Assembly (NCBI RefSeq): GCF_900166635.1
Contig: NZ_LT800497.1
Coordinates: forward strand, 3,458,344 to 3,522,343
Length of the DNA: 64,000 nucleotides
Direction: 5' to 3'
Source of the DNA: Oceanobacillus timonensis
Lineage (GTDB): Bacteria; Bacillota; Bacilli; Bacillales; Amphibacillaceae
Shown here piece by piece: positions 43,622 through 54,295 of the stretch. The notes beneath the pieces are model-generated. The model was given only the letters and a program-made list of their open reading frames with translations, did not search any database and was not told the origin of the DNA. Numbering within the stretch: position 1 is the first letter of the stretch; every line of letters starts with the position of its first letter. A program made the position numbers and the translations under genes.

Positions 43622-43843
43622 AAGTAGTACCTCCATTTTTTCTTTTTCGATAAATTTCTTATTATGATGACTGTTTTTTATTCTTGCTGTATCAACTAGA
43701 AACACAAAACTACTATTTAAAAAGCACTGTATTTATCCCTTTTTAGTATAACATAAATGGTATATATCTAGCATTGCTGGAAATAAGGCGGGTTCTATCA
43801 ATCATTTTAAAATATCCGTTAAAATTCTTCTACATCGAAATAT

Positions 43844-44557
43844 TTATTTCTTGCTGGAACACAAGAATAATTCTCGTAACTCCTTGGCACTATAAACCGT
43901 TTTATCTGGTTTTATCGCATTTTTTGGCATTTCCCTTTTACGATGGTTCATCCAAAATGCCTGCCAGCCAACTTGTTTAGCTCCAACCATATCATTAGCA
44001 AAGGAATCACCGACATAAACGGTCTCTTCTCTTGTCAACGCAAGCTTATCCTCAATAAAATGAAAGGCTTGCTTCGACGGTTTGGAATACCCGATTGTGT
44101 CTGAGATAAATAAATGTTCTTCGGGAATCCATTTGCTTAATTTTAACTGATTGATTTTCATCTTTTGATGTGCTTCTGTCCCATTCGTCAAGATAGCCAG
44201 TTGTTTTTTCTTTCTAACAAGATCATCCAGTAATTCTACAACTTCATCAAATAACGCTATTTTTCCTTGTTCTTGAACATAGATATTCTGAAACGCCAAA
44301 GCTTGCTCAGCTGTTATTTCTATTCCCACGTCCATACAAGCATCTTTGATGCGGCGTATATGCATTTCCTCCAGCGTCATTTTACCTGCCATTTGATCAT
44401 CAAATAACGCATCACTATATTTCCGGCTTATCAGATAAAGATTATCCAGTTCCTTATCCGACAAAGGTGCATTTAATACTTTTTTACATGTTGTTCTGAA
44501 TGTTGCCGCCTGGTCATATAAAGTATCATCCATATCAAAAATAATTGTGTTCAACAT
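43844..44557 (-). CDS. HAD-family hydrolase (YjjG-like)
   Basis: A 237-residue HAD superfamily protein with a helical cap. Motif I is FDMDDTLYD (catalytic Asp pair near 8-10), motif II LTNGTE near 121-126, and motif III/IV YSKPSKQAFHF and VYVGDSFANDMVGAKQVG. Length and order match pyrimidine-nucleotidase-type HAD phosphatases such as YjjG/YfnB. It sits between the sigma-B operon and mazEF, where B. subtilis has no HAD gene. Confidence 0.87.
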   Translation of the reverse strand: MLNTIIFDMDDTLYDQAATFRTTCKKVLNAPLSDKELDNLYLISRKYSDALFDDQMAGKMTLEEMHIRRIKDACMDVGIEITAEQALAFQNIYVQEQGKIALFDEVVELLDDLVRKKKQLAILTNGTEAHQKMKINQLKLSKWIPEEHLFISDTIGYSKPSKQAFHFIEDKLALTREETVYVGDSFANDMVGAKQVGWQAFWMNHRKREMPKNAIKPDKTVYSAKELRELFLCSSKK

Positions 44558-44658
44558 GATCAGCCTCCCCCATTTATCTTACTATAAAGTAAAACGTCAT
44601 TCATTGGAAAATTTCCTTTCCTAACCCCCCTGAATAAAGCTGCGTCTTTTCATCCATT

Positions 44659-44693
44659 AAAAAAAGACAGTTCTCTAAGAGAACCATCTTTTT
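44659..44693 (-). terminator. Terminator of the mazEF operon
   Basis: AAAAAGACAGTTCTC pairs imperfectly with GAGAACCATCTTTTT, just beyond the mazF stop. Confidence 0.7.
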
Positions 44694-44716
44694 ATCATAG
44701 TTACAGAAAAATCATA

Positions 44717-45079
44717 TTAATTATTACTGTACACATCTCGTAAGCCAAGGCTTATTTCTAATGCTTGATCGATTTTTTCCATCATTTCTTTATCTAATTT
44801 GGTAATTTTATCCGTTAACCGCTGCTTATCTAATGTACGAATTTGTTCCAACAGAATGACTGAATTCCGATCAAATCCATAACGCTTTGCATCAATCTCC
44901 ACATGCGTAGGCAGTTTAGCCTTTTGTATCTGTGCAGTGATAGCCGCTACAATAACAGTCGGACTAAATCGATTACCTATATCGTTTTGGATAATAAGAA
45001 CTGGCCGCACGCCACCCTGTTCTGAACCGACCACAGGGGATAAGTCAGCAAAATAAACCTCGCCTCTTTGAACGATCAC
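44717..45079 (-). CDS. ndoA: MazF endoribonuclease toxin (NdoA/EndoA)
   Basis: A 120-residue MazF toxin nearly identical in pattern to B. subtilis Endo[33 protein letters not shown] and [13 protein letters not shown]. It cleaves single-stranded mRNA at U-ACAU-type sites. The start is GTG. It follows its antitoxin by five bases and lies just upstream of the stress operon region, as in B. subtilis. Confidence 0.96.
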   Translation of the reverse strand: MIVQRGEVYFADLSPVVGSEQGGVRPVLIIQNDIGNRFSPTVIVAAITAQIQKAKLPTHVEIDAKRYGFDRNSVILLEQIRTLDKQRLTDKITKLDKEMMEKIDQALEISLGLRDVYSNN

Positions 45080-45084
45080 AAGTG

Positions 45085-45372
45085 TTACACCCCGATCACA
45101 GAGCGCTCTAGAGTTATTTCAGCCTCCTCTTCAGCTTGAAAAGCCTCTGAAGCAATCGTTAGATTAATTCTTGCCATTTCCTCATATCCGCGCTGCATTG
45201 TTTCATGAAAACGTTGGAGGTGTTCTTCTTTTTTATGGTTTAAATAAGTTTGAGTTGCTTCACATATAAAGTCGTTTAAATCAGAACTATTCTCATATTT
45301 CATCAACCCATCCACCTCACTCAGTAAATTCTTCGGTATTTTCACTAAAATTTCTTCTTTATTTTCAGCCAA
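45085..45372 (-). CDS. ndoAI: MazE antitoxin (NdoAI)
   Basis: A 95-residue ribbon-helix-helix antitoxin. [18 protein letters not shown] near 8-25 forms the DNA-binding strand and helix, and the acidic tail [16 protein letters not shown] would wrap the toxin. It neutralises NdoA and represses the operon. The start is TTG behind GGGGGTGCTAGGAT. Confidence 0.94.
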   Translation of the reverse strand: MAENKEEILVKIPKNLLSEVDGLMKYENSSDLNDFICEATQTYLNHKKEEHLQRFHETMQRGYEEMARINLTIASEAFQAEEEAEITLERSVIGV

Positions 45373-45781
45373 ATCCTAGCACCCCCGCCAACAATTAACG
45401 TTCGTTATTCAATTTAATAATATGATAGCATTGTCATCATACATTTGCAAAGGGGTTATGGCGAAATTATAAAAAAATCATGTAAATTTGTCGTTTTGCA
45501 CCTTAAATTTTGAGCTATATATTACTTTTGAGCATTTAAAATGAATATTTATACCCTCATCTTGATTTTGGAACAGGTGTTAAGAATTAGATCCTGTGCC
45601 ATTATTCAAAACGGTTATTAAGATGTTGCCTTTGACGAGAGTGATTTGCTCCATCCATCAAAACCGTTAACAACTTTTCGAACATGCTGGAATGAATGTA
45701 TTTATGCAATGAAATAAATACCTGTCTATTAATTATATGCCAATATGTTAAAATCATACCTCAGAATCAAAAACAGCCCAT
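45373..45781. other. Gene-free gap where B. subtilis carries alr
   Basis: In B. subtilis, alanine racemase (alr) lies between ydcC and ndoAI. Here about 410 bases hold no alanine racemase motif in any frame I read. A 27-codon ORF on the minus strand (MFEKLLTVLMDG...) has no ribosome site and is not supported. Confidence 0.55.
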
Positions 45782-45817
45782 ACAAAAACAGGCCCGGTAT
45801 TTTGAGCCTGCTTTTGT
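45782..45817 (-). terminator. Terminator of the ydcC-like gene
   Basis: ACAAAAACAGGC pairs with GCCTGCTTTTGT just beyond the lipoprotein stop. Confidence 0.75.
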
Positions 45818-45827
45818 CTTCGTCGTA

Positions 45828-46865
45828 TCATTTGCTTAACTGTCCCTGCACAGATTGTGCTACTTCAATCATTTCTTCTTTCGTCAACTCTGTGCTGGCC
45901 ACTTGGTATTCGACGCCCTGGTAATTCCACGTTAATGCATTTCCCTCTAGCGCTGCAACGGTCGCTCCCAAATTCACAATGTCTCCATTTACTACTTCTG
46001 GACCAGAGCTTACTGGAGCGGTTTCTCTGACTTCCTGGACAAGCGTGAAGTTCTTCTCTCCTTCATAGGTCGTAATAATACGTTCCCCATCATCTAAGGA
46101 AATTTCCTGCTTATCTGCCACTTCTGCTCCAGCTGTGAATGTAGGATACAGCTCGCGGACTTCCTCTGCTGCTGTTTCCATTGCTTCTCCTTCTTCTGCG
46201 TTGGAACTTTCTTCTCCTGTCTCTTGTTCCATATTCTTATCCATTGAAAAATCATCTTCCGCAAAGGTTGCATCTAAATCAAATCCGTGAAACGTCACAT
46301 TTACCAGTGGTTCTCCATCTTGATTTAACACATTCACCATAGCCGGTGTATGACTGGACTTATCAAAATAAATTTCCTGTGCCGGTAAATTATTGTTGCT
46401 CTGATAATTTGTCTTTGTCCGGAAAATATAATGGTCGTCCGTCTCTTCAAATTCCGCTTCCGGATCATTTATTACATCACTTACAAGCGATTGAAGTAAA
46501 TATGGCTGACTGCCGTTTTCCGGCCAATCCGATTGGAATTTAAAGCTTTTTTCCAAGGCAGGTGTCAACACAAAGACACCATCCGTATTTTTCAAAATCA
46601 CTTGACTTTCGTTTTGATCAGCTTCATTTTCAAGCTTCACACGATATTGGTCATCTGCCTGATACCAGATGTCAATTAGAAAAGTTTGCTCCTGTTCCCC
46701 TGTATTCATCGTCATATCCGCTGTTGCTTTATACGCATCCAAATCTGCCACTGTTTCTTGCAATTCTTCTACAACATCTTCCTGCGTTTTTTCCCCACAT
46801 GCTGCCAATACCAAACTACATACACCTAATAGTAAAACGACACTGAAAAAACGTCTGTTTATCAT
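45828..46865 (-). CDS. ydcC: YdcC-like lipoprotein, LolA-fold
   Basis: A 345-residue lipoprotein with a signal peptide and lipobox VLAAC (Cys about residue 23). The mature part has a LolA/LppX-like pattern (LDAYKATADMTMNTGEQEQTF, IDIWYQADDQYRVKL), with an acidic spacer near 217-240. B. subtilis YdcC (350 residues, sporulation-linked lipoprotein) occupies the same position next to acpS. ATG 46865 has GGGAG at proper spacing; ATG 46871 is too close. Confidence 0.87.
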   Translation of the reverse strand: MINRRFFSVVLLLGVCSLVLAACGEKTQEDVVEELQETVADLDAYKATADMTMNTGEQEQTFLIDIWYQADDQYRVKLENEADQNESQVILKNTDGVFVLTPALEKSFKFQSDWPENGSQPYLLQSLVSDVINDPEAEFEETDDHYIFRTKTNYQSNNNLPAQEIYFDKSSHTPAMVNVLNQDGEPLVNVTFHGFDLDATFAEDDFSMDKNMEQETGEESSNAEEGEAMETAAEEVRELYPTFTAGAEVADKQEISLDDGERIITTYEGEKNFTLVQEVRETAPVSSGPEVVNGDIVNLGATVAALEGNALTWNYQGVEYQVASTELTKEEMIEVAQSVQGQLSK

Positions 46866-46930
46866 TAGCATATCTCCCTTGTCTCAATTAACAAAGGGAA
46901 CGATTTGTTTGTATAAAACAATACAACGTT

Positions 46931-48445
46931 TTAAGAAAATGTACGGATTGCTTCCGGAATACCCTGAATAACGTCTCCTGCGAGCAAATCCTGTTCCGAG
47001 TGTTTTTCTTGGACTAGCAAGTCTGCAGATTTTCCGTGCAAGAAGCAAGCATTGGTTATCCCTGCAAAAATAGATTCACTTTGCATGACCATCGCTAAAA
47101 TCATTCCGGTCAATACATCTCCGCTGCCGCCTTTGGCAAGTCCGGGGTTTCCGCTTGACTCCACGGCCTGGTTTCCATCCGGACTCGTTATGATGGTATG
47201 CTTTCCTTTTAATACAAGGTAACAGTGATAACGTTTTGCAAATGCTGCGCTATATCGGAAAGGCTCCATAAGTAATTCTGGAACAGATATATCCATTAAT
47301 GCCGCAAGTTCTCCTGGATGTGGTGTTAAAATAAGCGGAGCCTGTCTTGAACCGAAATCTGTTAAATACGATTTCAAATGATAAAGGCCATCAGCATCAA
47401 TAATGACTGGTCCTTCAAATGGAAGCAGTGCCGGAAAAATGCCTTTTGCCGTTTCTTCCTTCCTTCCTAAACCAATTCCAACAGCCACTGCATCAAAACC
47501 GGATAAGTCTATATGATCGATTCCGGCGATGTTGCCATCTGTTTCTGGTGTCGCGATATACATTGCCTCGGGATTATTTCCTGCAATCATAGAAATAACA
47601 TTCCTGACAGACGCTGTTGTTAATAAACCGGATCCTGTTCGCAAAGCAGCCTTGGTCGTCATAAGGATGGATCCCGGCATTGGATCACTCCCGCCGATAA
47701 TCAACCCTCTTCCATGGTTTCCTTTATGCGAATTTACTTCCCTCTCTGGAAAAGATTCCTGAAAACGAGAAGACGTCCACAAGCATTTTTGCGTATGCGT
47801 CTGAAATAGTTTTTCAGGAAATCCGATATCAGCAACAATCCACTCCCCATAATAAGAGGATGTGTTCTGACAGACTGCGGATTGTTTAACGGCACCAATC
47901 ATAATCGTAACGTCTGCTTCAATGGCTTGAAAATCTGAAGAACCTTCATCTGCCGGAAGTCCGCTTGGGATATCGATGGAAATAACGTATGCATTTTGTT
48001 TATTTACTTGGCTGGTCACCGTTAATATATCTCCTCTTAATGCACCACTCACACCAATACCAAGCATAGCATCAATAATCACATCTGCTCCTTGGAGAAC
48101 CGTCTCTATGCTATCTGCATCATAACGCTCCACCTGGCCGCCAAATTGCCTATAAACCTCCCTATGATAAGCTGCATCTCCCGTTATTTTTTCATCTGGT
48201 GCAACCTGGATGGTTTTGACCTGATAACCTGCTTCTGACAGGACGCGGGCAATGACAAAACCATCCCCGCCATTATTACCACTGCCAACCAAAATAACGA
48301 TTTTTTCTTTTCCAGTCAGCCGCTTCTCTATTTCTTTACTTGCTTCTCTCCCTGCATTCTCCATGAGTATTTTTCCGTCAAGTCCAATGGTGCTGATGGT
48401 TTCCCGGTCAACCTTGTACATTTCTTCCGCGGTAACAATATACAA
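46931..48445 (-). CDS. nnr: Bifunctional NAD(P)HX repair enzyme (epimerase/dehydratase)
   Basis: A 504-residue fusion. The N-terminal YjeF epimerase domain (GNNGGDGFVIARVL near 54-67, DAMLGIGVSG) interconverts R and S forms of hydrated NAD(P)H. The C-terminal ribokinase-like dehydratase (ILTPHPGELAALM, GNPGLAKGGSGDVLTGMI near 435-452) uses ADP to restore NAD(P)H. The start is TTG behind GGTAGGAGGGAACGAAT. It lies in line with acpS and ydcC. Confidence 0.94.
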   Translation of the reverse strand: MYIVTAEEMYKVDRETISTIGLDGKILMENAGREASKEIEKRLTGKEKIVILVGSGNNGGDGFVIARVLSEAGYQVKTIQVAPDEKITGDAAYHREVYRQFGGQVERYDADSIETVLQGADVIIDAMLGIGVSGALRGDILTVTSQVNKQNAYVISIDIPSGLPADEGSSDFQAIEADVTIMIGAVKQSAVCQNTSSYYGEWIVADIGFPEKLFQTHTQKCLWTSSRFQESFPEREVNSHKGNHGRGLIIGGSDPMPGSILMTTKAALRTGSGLLTTASVRNVISMIAGNNPEAMYIATPETDGNIAGIDHIDLSGFDAVAVGIGLGRKEETAKGIFPALLPFEGPVIIDADGLYHLKSYLTDFGSRQAPLILTPHPGELAALMDISVPELLMEPFRYSAAFAKRYHCYLVLKGKHTIITSPDGNQAVESSGNPGLAKGGSGDVLTGMILAMVMQSESIFAGITNACFLHGKSADLLVQEKHSEQDLLAGDVIQGIPEAIRTFS

Positions 48446-48513
48446 ATTCGTTCCCTCCTACCGCAATAAAATATATGAGACAAACTATGCGTTTATGCAT
48501 TTTTAGAATGCTA

Positions 48514-48885
48514 TTATGTTTCTATATCCGGTTCTTTTTCTAATAAAACCTGTGCAATAGCATACTCCCTGCTGTGGGAGATAGACAAGTGGATATGAAT
48601 ATCATTCATTCCTTCTGCCTGCATCTCTGGTGCACCGTTCGCATGATTTCTAATTTCGATTTGTTGAAAGCTCAGTTTTCCTATTCCGGTACGATTTGCT
48701 TTAGCCAAAGCCTCTTTGGCAGCAAACCGGCCTGCTACATACTCTATCCGCCTATGAGCTGATAAAGTCTTTGCTTTTTCCTGTTCTGCTTTTGTTAAAA
48801 TACGCTCCGAAAAACGGTTATTTTTTTCAAGCAACCGTTTAATTCTCGCTAACTCAACGATATCCACACCTGTTCCAAGTATCAT
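48514..48885 (-). CDS. acpS: Holo-[acyl-carrier-protein] synthase
   Basis: A 123-residue AcpS. GTGVDIVELARIKR near 4-17 and FAAKEALAKA near 54-63 hold the magnesium ligands, and LSISHSREYAIA near 101-112 completes the fold. It attaches 4'-phosphopantetheine from CoA to acyl carrier protein. ATG 48885 with GGAGTAGTGACA ahead is preferred over GTG 48891. It is divergent from the rhomboid gene. Confidence 0.95.
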   Translation of the reverse strand: MILGTGVDIVELARIKRLLEKNNRFSERILTKAEQEKAKTLSAHRRIEYVAGRFAAKEALAKANRTGIGKLSFQQIEIRNHANGAPEMQAEGMNDIHIHLSISHSREYAIAQVLLEKEPDIET

Positions 48886-49013
48886 TGTCACTACTCCTAA
48901 ATATTATTCCATGTATCGTTACGCCTTTTTAATGGTCATAATCAATATAATTACTTATTATATTATATAGGATAACTTAATCAGTTTGAAGCGTTGGCTA
49001 TGGGAGGCAAAAT

Positions 49014-49799
49014 ATGTTTATAAGAACGGAACGAAGCATCAAAGAATTTTTTCAATTATACCCTATCGTAACCATCATTGTCGGGATTAATATATTTCTT
49101 TGGTTCATTATTGATTTTCTACATTTACAAATCGGCCAATATATCCGATTTTTCGGTGTAGGCATTAATGCTGGTATTGCACAAGGAGAGTGGTGGAGAA
49201 TCTTCACACCGATTTTTCTGCATGCCGGCTTTATGCATATGCTGTTTAATTCCTTTTCGCTGGTGCTGTTCGGTCCAGCACTGGAGCAGATGCTTGGCAA
49301 AATCAAATTTATTTTAGCTTATGTTGGTACAGCTGCCACAGCTAATATTGTGATTTACTTTATCGAATCGCCTACTTATGCTCATTTAGGAGCATCTGGC
49401 GCGATTTTCGGTTTGTTCGGAATATACGTCTATATGGTTATTTTCCGCAAAGATTTAATCGATCAGTCCAGCAGCCAGATTGTTGGTGTGATTGTAGCTA
49501 TTGCACTGGTTATGACTTTCCTGCGGGGCAATATAAGTATACTTGGGCATTTATTCGGTATTTTCAGTGGTTTTATCTATGCACCGCTGCTCTTAGCAGG
49601 AGTGAAGAGTTATTCACCTTGGGTACGGCCGCGGCCGCGAAAAAGAAAATATGTTGATGACGATGATGGCCCGCAATTCGATCCAAACCGGTGGAACAGA
49701 AAAAAGAAAATACCAGAGGGCATCCGTAAAAATATGCTATGGATCATAGTCGCTATTATTGCTATCTTATGGTTATTAGGACAGGCGAATATTTTATAA
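49014..49799 (+). CDS. Rhomboid-family intramembrane serine protease
   Basis: A 261-residue rhomboid with six to seven helices. The catalytic Ser129 lies in LGASGAIFGLFG and His179 in ILGHLFGIFSG; W59-W61 (GEWWRIFTPIFLHAG) marks the L1 loop. A basic and acidic stretch (about 206-236, RPRPRKRKYVDDDD...NRKKK) precedes a final helix. It cleaves membrane proteins; targets are unknown. The position beside acpS matches B. subtilis ydcA. Confidence 0.92.
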   Translation: MFIRTERSIKEFFQLYPIVTIIVGINIFLWFIIDFLHLQIGQYIRFFGVGINAGIAQGEWWRIFTPIFLHAGFMHMLFNSFSLVLFGPALEQMLGKIKFILAYVGTAATANIVIYFIESPTYAHLGASGAIFGLFGIYVYMVIFRKDLIDQSSSQIVGVIVAIALVMTFLRGNISILGHLFGIFSGFIYAPLLLAGVKSYSPWVRPRPRKRKYVDDDDGPQFDPNRWNRKKKIPEGIRKNMLWIIVAIIAILWLLGQANIL

Positions 49800-49805
49800 A
49801 GTCAG

Positions 49806-49839
49806 CAGCTGGACATGATTTTTCATGCCCAGCTTTTTT
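49806..49839 (+). terminator. Terminator of the rhomboid gene
   Basis: AGCTGGACATG pairs with CATGCCCAGCT and is followed by TTTTTT. Confidence 0.8.
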
Positions 49840-50024
49840 CATATAGATGAAAAAGTTCTGGCTGACGACATAATAAATATCAACCACCTTGTATGCAGCA
49901 GAGAGCATAAAAATATCTTTACCATTATTATCGGCAATCAAGTACAAGCTAGTAGCAGAAGCATCAAAGAAACGGTATAATGAAAACAAATAATAATTTA
50001 TATCTACATTATAGGGGGAAAATA

Positions 50025-50756
50025 ATGAATATTATTCGAGCAGAAAACTATAAAGAGATGAGTCAGCTGGCAGCCAAAAAACTAGTAGAACAAATAAACG
50101 AAAAATCAGACAGTGTCCTTGGTTTAGCAACGGGATCAACACCAGAAGGATTATATGAAGAAATCATTAAAGCGCATAAAGAAGATAATATTTCTTTTAA
50201 AGATGTGACAACTTTTAATTTAGATGAGTATGTCGGACTTAACAAAGATAACCATCAAAGCTATTACTACTACATGCATCACCTCCTGTTTAATCATATT
50301 GATATCAATGGCGGCCAGGTTAATCTGCCAAATGGAGATGCACATGATTTACAGGAAGAATGTAATCGCTATGAAAAAGCGATTAAACAAGCAGGTGGCG
50401 TAGATATTCAAATTTTAGGAATTGGTTTAAATGGGCATATTGGTTTCAACGAACCAGGAACACCTTTCTCCATGCAAACCCATATTATTGATTTGGATGA
50501 ATCTACCCGCCAAGCAAATGCACGCTTTTTCGATTCCATTGATGATGTACCATCACAAGCCATTACAATGGGAATCGATACGATTATGCAGTCCAAACAA
50601 ATTATTCTTATCGTATCTGGTTCACAAAAAGCAGAAGCATTAGAGAAATTAGTGAATGGACCTGTAACAGAAGATTTTCCGGCTTCTATTTTACAACAGC
50701 ATGCGAATGTAACCATTATCGCTAATCGAGATGCACTATCTGAACTCTCTAAATAA
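50025..50756 (+). CDS. nagB: Glucosamine-6-phosphate deaminase
   Basis: A 243-residue NagB. LGLATGSTPEGLYEEI near 30-45 binds phosphate, NLDEYVGL near 62-69 holds the catalytic Asp, and GIGLNGHIGFNEPGTPF near 128-144 holds the active-site His and Glu. It converts glucosamine-6-phosphate to fructose-6-phosphate and ammonia. The start at 50025 follows ATAGGGGGAAAATA. No nagA or GntR-family gene is adjacent, so it is a single-gene unit. Confidence 0.95.
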   Translation: MNIIRAENYKEMSQLAAKKLVEQINEKSDSVLGLATGSTPEGLYEEIIKAHKEDNISFKDVTTFNLDEYVGLNKDNHQSYYYYMHHLLFNHIDINGGQVNLPNGDAHDLQEECNRYEKAIKQAGGVDIQILGIGLNGHIGFNEPGTPFSMQTHIIDLDESTRQANARFFDSIDDVPSQAITMGIDTIMQSKQIILIVSGSQKAEALEKLVNGPVTEDFPASILQQHANVTIIANRDALSELSK

Positions 50757-50763
50757 ATAATGT

Positions 50764-50809
50764 AAAAAAAGAAGTATTTACTTTAAATAACGAGTAAATA
50801 CTTCTTTTT
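50764..50809 (+). terminator. Terminator of nagB
   Basis: AAAAAGAAGTATTTACT pairs with AGTAAATACTTCTTTTT, a near-perfect 17-bp stem. Confidence 0.9.
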
Positions 50810-50904
50810 GTCGTTGCTCCACTGCCCCAGACTATTCTCTTTAGACTTCAATCACTCGTCTCATCGACATACGCTCTATCCGTTCGCTCTGTTCGGATAC
50901 CTAA

Positions 50905-50956
50905 AATAAAAGGATGAGGCAATGTTCTGCAAGAACGATGCTTCATCCTTTTATTT
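50905..50956 (-). terminator. Terminator of cshA
   Basis: AAATAAAAGGATGA pairs with TCATCCTTTTATTT beyond the minus-strand stop. Confidence 0.8.
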
Positions 50957-50967
50957 ACTGACGTTGA

Positions 50968-52467
<1,500 letters not shown>

Positions 52468-52469
52468 TT

Positions 52470-52690
52470 ATTTTTATTGCAAAAGAGGCCTTATAAGTGC
52501 ATGTTCAAAATAGCCACGGCAATCAGCTTTTACAGGATAGGATGACTTCTGCAGCCGCCACACTTGCTTTCGAGTGAGATGCGTCATCGCAACGCTCTTT
52601 GTTGGAACGAAAAGTTCCAATCCCGAGACAAGCATGTTCTTAGCAGAATGTCACTATCCAGCCGCTTCTTATTCGAGGGCTTTTGAACCT
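52470..52690 (-). ncRNA. Possible structured cshA leader or interspersed repeat
   Basis: The region upstream of cshA has a series of local hairpins on the minus strand: TTGGAAC-TTTTC-GTTCCAA, GCGT-TGCGATG-ACGC and CACTCGAAAGCAAGTG. GC content here is above its surroundings and no ORF is present. It could be a regulatory leader of the helicase gene or a Bacillaceae interspersed palindromic repeat. Confidence 0.35.
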
Positions 52691-53360
52691 CATCTATAAA
52701 GAAAGTAGTTATTAAGAGTTTCTCATACTTTTCATCTTATTATACAAATCAGTAACAATCTCTGAGCAGCCCGGAAAAAGAGGCAACCTGTTTTTATGCA
52801 TCATCCTGCTTCGATACAGATGTATTTTCATTACTGATTCACTACCTAAAAATTGCTGATTGAATGACCATACCACTCCACATCAGCAATTAAACGAATA
52901 ACGTATTTTAGTTCGTATTCATTATCCATGTTTAAAGTATTAGAAAACCTGGCATTCTACAACCTTTTGGGTGAATGCCTCCGTTGGGGTTTCTATGACT
53001 CATCCCATTAAAATCGTTACTTTTATACAAACAGAATAACGCTGTATGTTCCTGTTTGCCAAAAAAGGCATAACCAATTTCAATAAGGTTAAGAGGCCTC
53101 CATAAAAATGCTCTACTAATGATACCATATTTACATAACAGATATCCAGTGTACTGATTAAAATGATTTTTTTTTCGTTACGTGATAAAATGTAGTTAGT
53201 TATGTATGCGTATGCACTAGGAATTTCCAGATTCATTTTATTTGAGATGAACCTCTTCCCCAATGAAGAATGTATCATGCGCCCACATTCAGTTCTTCAC
53301 TTTGAACACACGCGAAAGAAAAATACATCATGTTGAAAATGTGAAAAGGGAGTTATCACC
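52691..53360. other. Intergenic region without supported genes
   Basis: About 670 bases between the cshA leader and the EamA gene. A 92-codon minus-strand ORF (53000-53278) has no ribosome site or recognisable pattern. A ATTGCTGAT/ATCAGCAAT inverted repeat occurs at about 52850-52891. Confidence 0.4.
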
Positions 53361-54272
53361 ATGCGTCATTCCGCATTTAACCCTAAAGCTGCAGTTGTTA
53401 TTGGGGTTTTTTCTATATCTACAACAGCAATTTTTGTCCGGCTTGCCACAGAGGCACCCGCTTCCATCATAGCTAACTATCGCCTTTTGTTTGCCGTTTT
53501 ACTCTTATTGCCATTTATTTTATTTCATTATAAGCACGAATTTAAACGTATTTCCACAAAAAATTGGTGGCTTTCCATTCTTGCCGGAACCTTTTTAGCG
53601 TTCTATTTTATTTTGTGGTTTGAATCACTCCATTATACTTCTATCGCCAGCAGCGTTGTACTTATATCACTTCAGCCGATGCTTGCTTTTATCGGAACAT
53701 ACTTTATTTTTGGCGAACGTTTTTCATCTGGAGCCATCATCAGCATATTCATCGTCTTACTTGGCGGATTGATTATAGGTTCCGGAGATTTCCAGTTGTC
53801 AGGCAACGCATTGTATGGAGACATGCTTGCATTGCTCGGGGCTATTGCGGTGACCATCTACTTTTTATCCGGTCAGCATGTCCGGAAAAAAGTTTCATTA
53901 ATCACCTATACATTTATTGTCTATGGAATCAGTGCCATCATATTAACACTGTTTAATGTCATCCGGCAGGAAAATTTCTTCTCTTATCCCGCTGATCATT
54001 GGTGGATATTTATTGCTTTAGCTATTATCCCGACCTTTTTAGGCCATTCTCTTTTTAATTGGTCCTTAAAATGGCTGAGCACATCCACGATTTCCATGGC
54101 TTCCGTATTTGAACCGATTGGCGCAAGCATCCTTGCTTTTCTGATTTTAAATGAAGCGCCGACCTGGGCACAGTTCCTTGGTGGAACCATCATTGTATTT
54201 GGATTATTTTTGTTTATCCTGAGTACATCCCGAAAAGACAAAGTAACTATTTCAACAAAAAATTATAAATGA
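53361..54272 (+). CDS. EamA/DMT-superfamily transporter
   Basis: A 303-residue protein with ten hydrophobic helices in two EamA repeats: the first opens VVIGVFSISTTAIFVRLA, and the second contains GDMLALLGAIAVTIYFLSGQ. A C-terminal repeat motif STISMASVFEPIGASILAFLILNEAPT is typical of DMT exporters. It probably exports an amino acid or metabolite. ATG follows GAAAAGGGAGTTATCACC. Its TGA overlaps an ATG of the DegV frame. Confidence 0.9.
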   Translation: MRHSAFNPKAAVVIGVFSISTTAIFVRLATEAPASIIANYRLLFAVLLLLPFILFHYKHEFKRISTKNWWLSILAGTFLAFYFILWFESLHYTSIASSVVLISLQPMLAFIGTYFIFGERFSSGAIISIFIVLLGGLIIGSGDFQLSGNALYGDMLALLGAIAVTIYFLSGQHVRKKVSLITYTFIVYGISAIILTLFNVIRQENFFSYPADHWWIFIALAIIPTFLGHSLFNWSLKWLSTSTISMASVFEPIGASILAFLILNEAPTWAQFLGGTIIVFGLFLFILSTSRKDKVTISTKNYK

Positions 54273-54295
54273 AAACATACGAAGCAGGTGAATCA

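Noticed and set aside
45600..45690. 27-codon ORF in the gap between ydcC and mazE
   Set aside because: No ribosome site, and no resemblance to alanine racemase.
53000..53278. 92-codon minus-strand ORF
   Set aside because: No ribosome site, low-complexity runs and no recognisable motif; probably chance.
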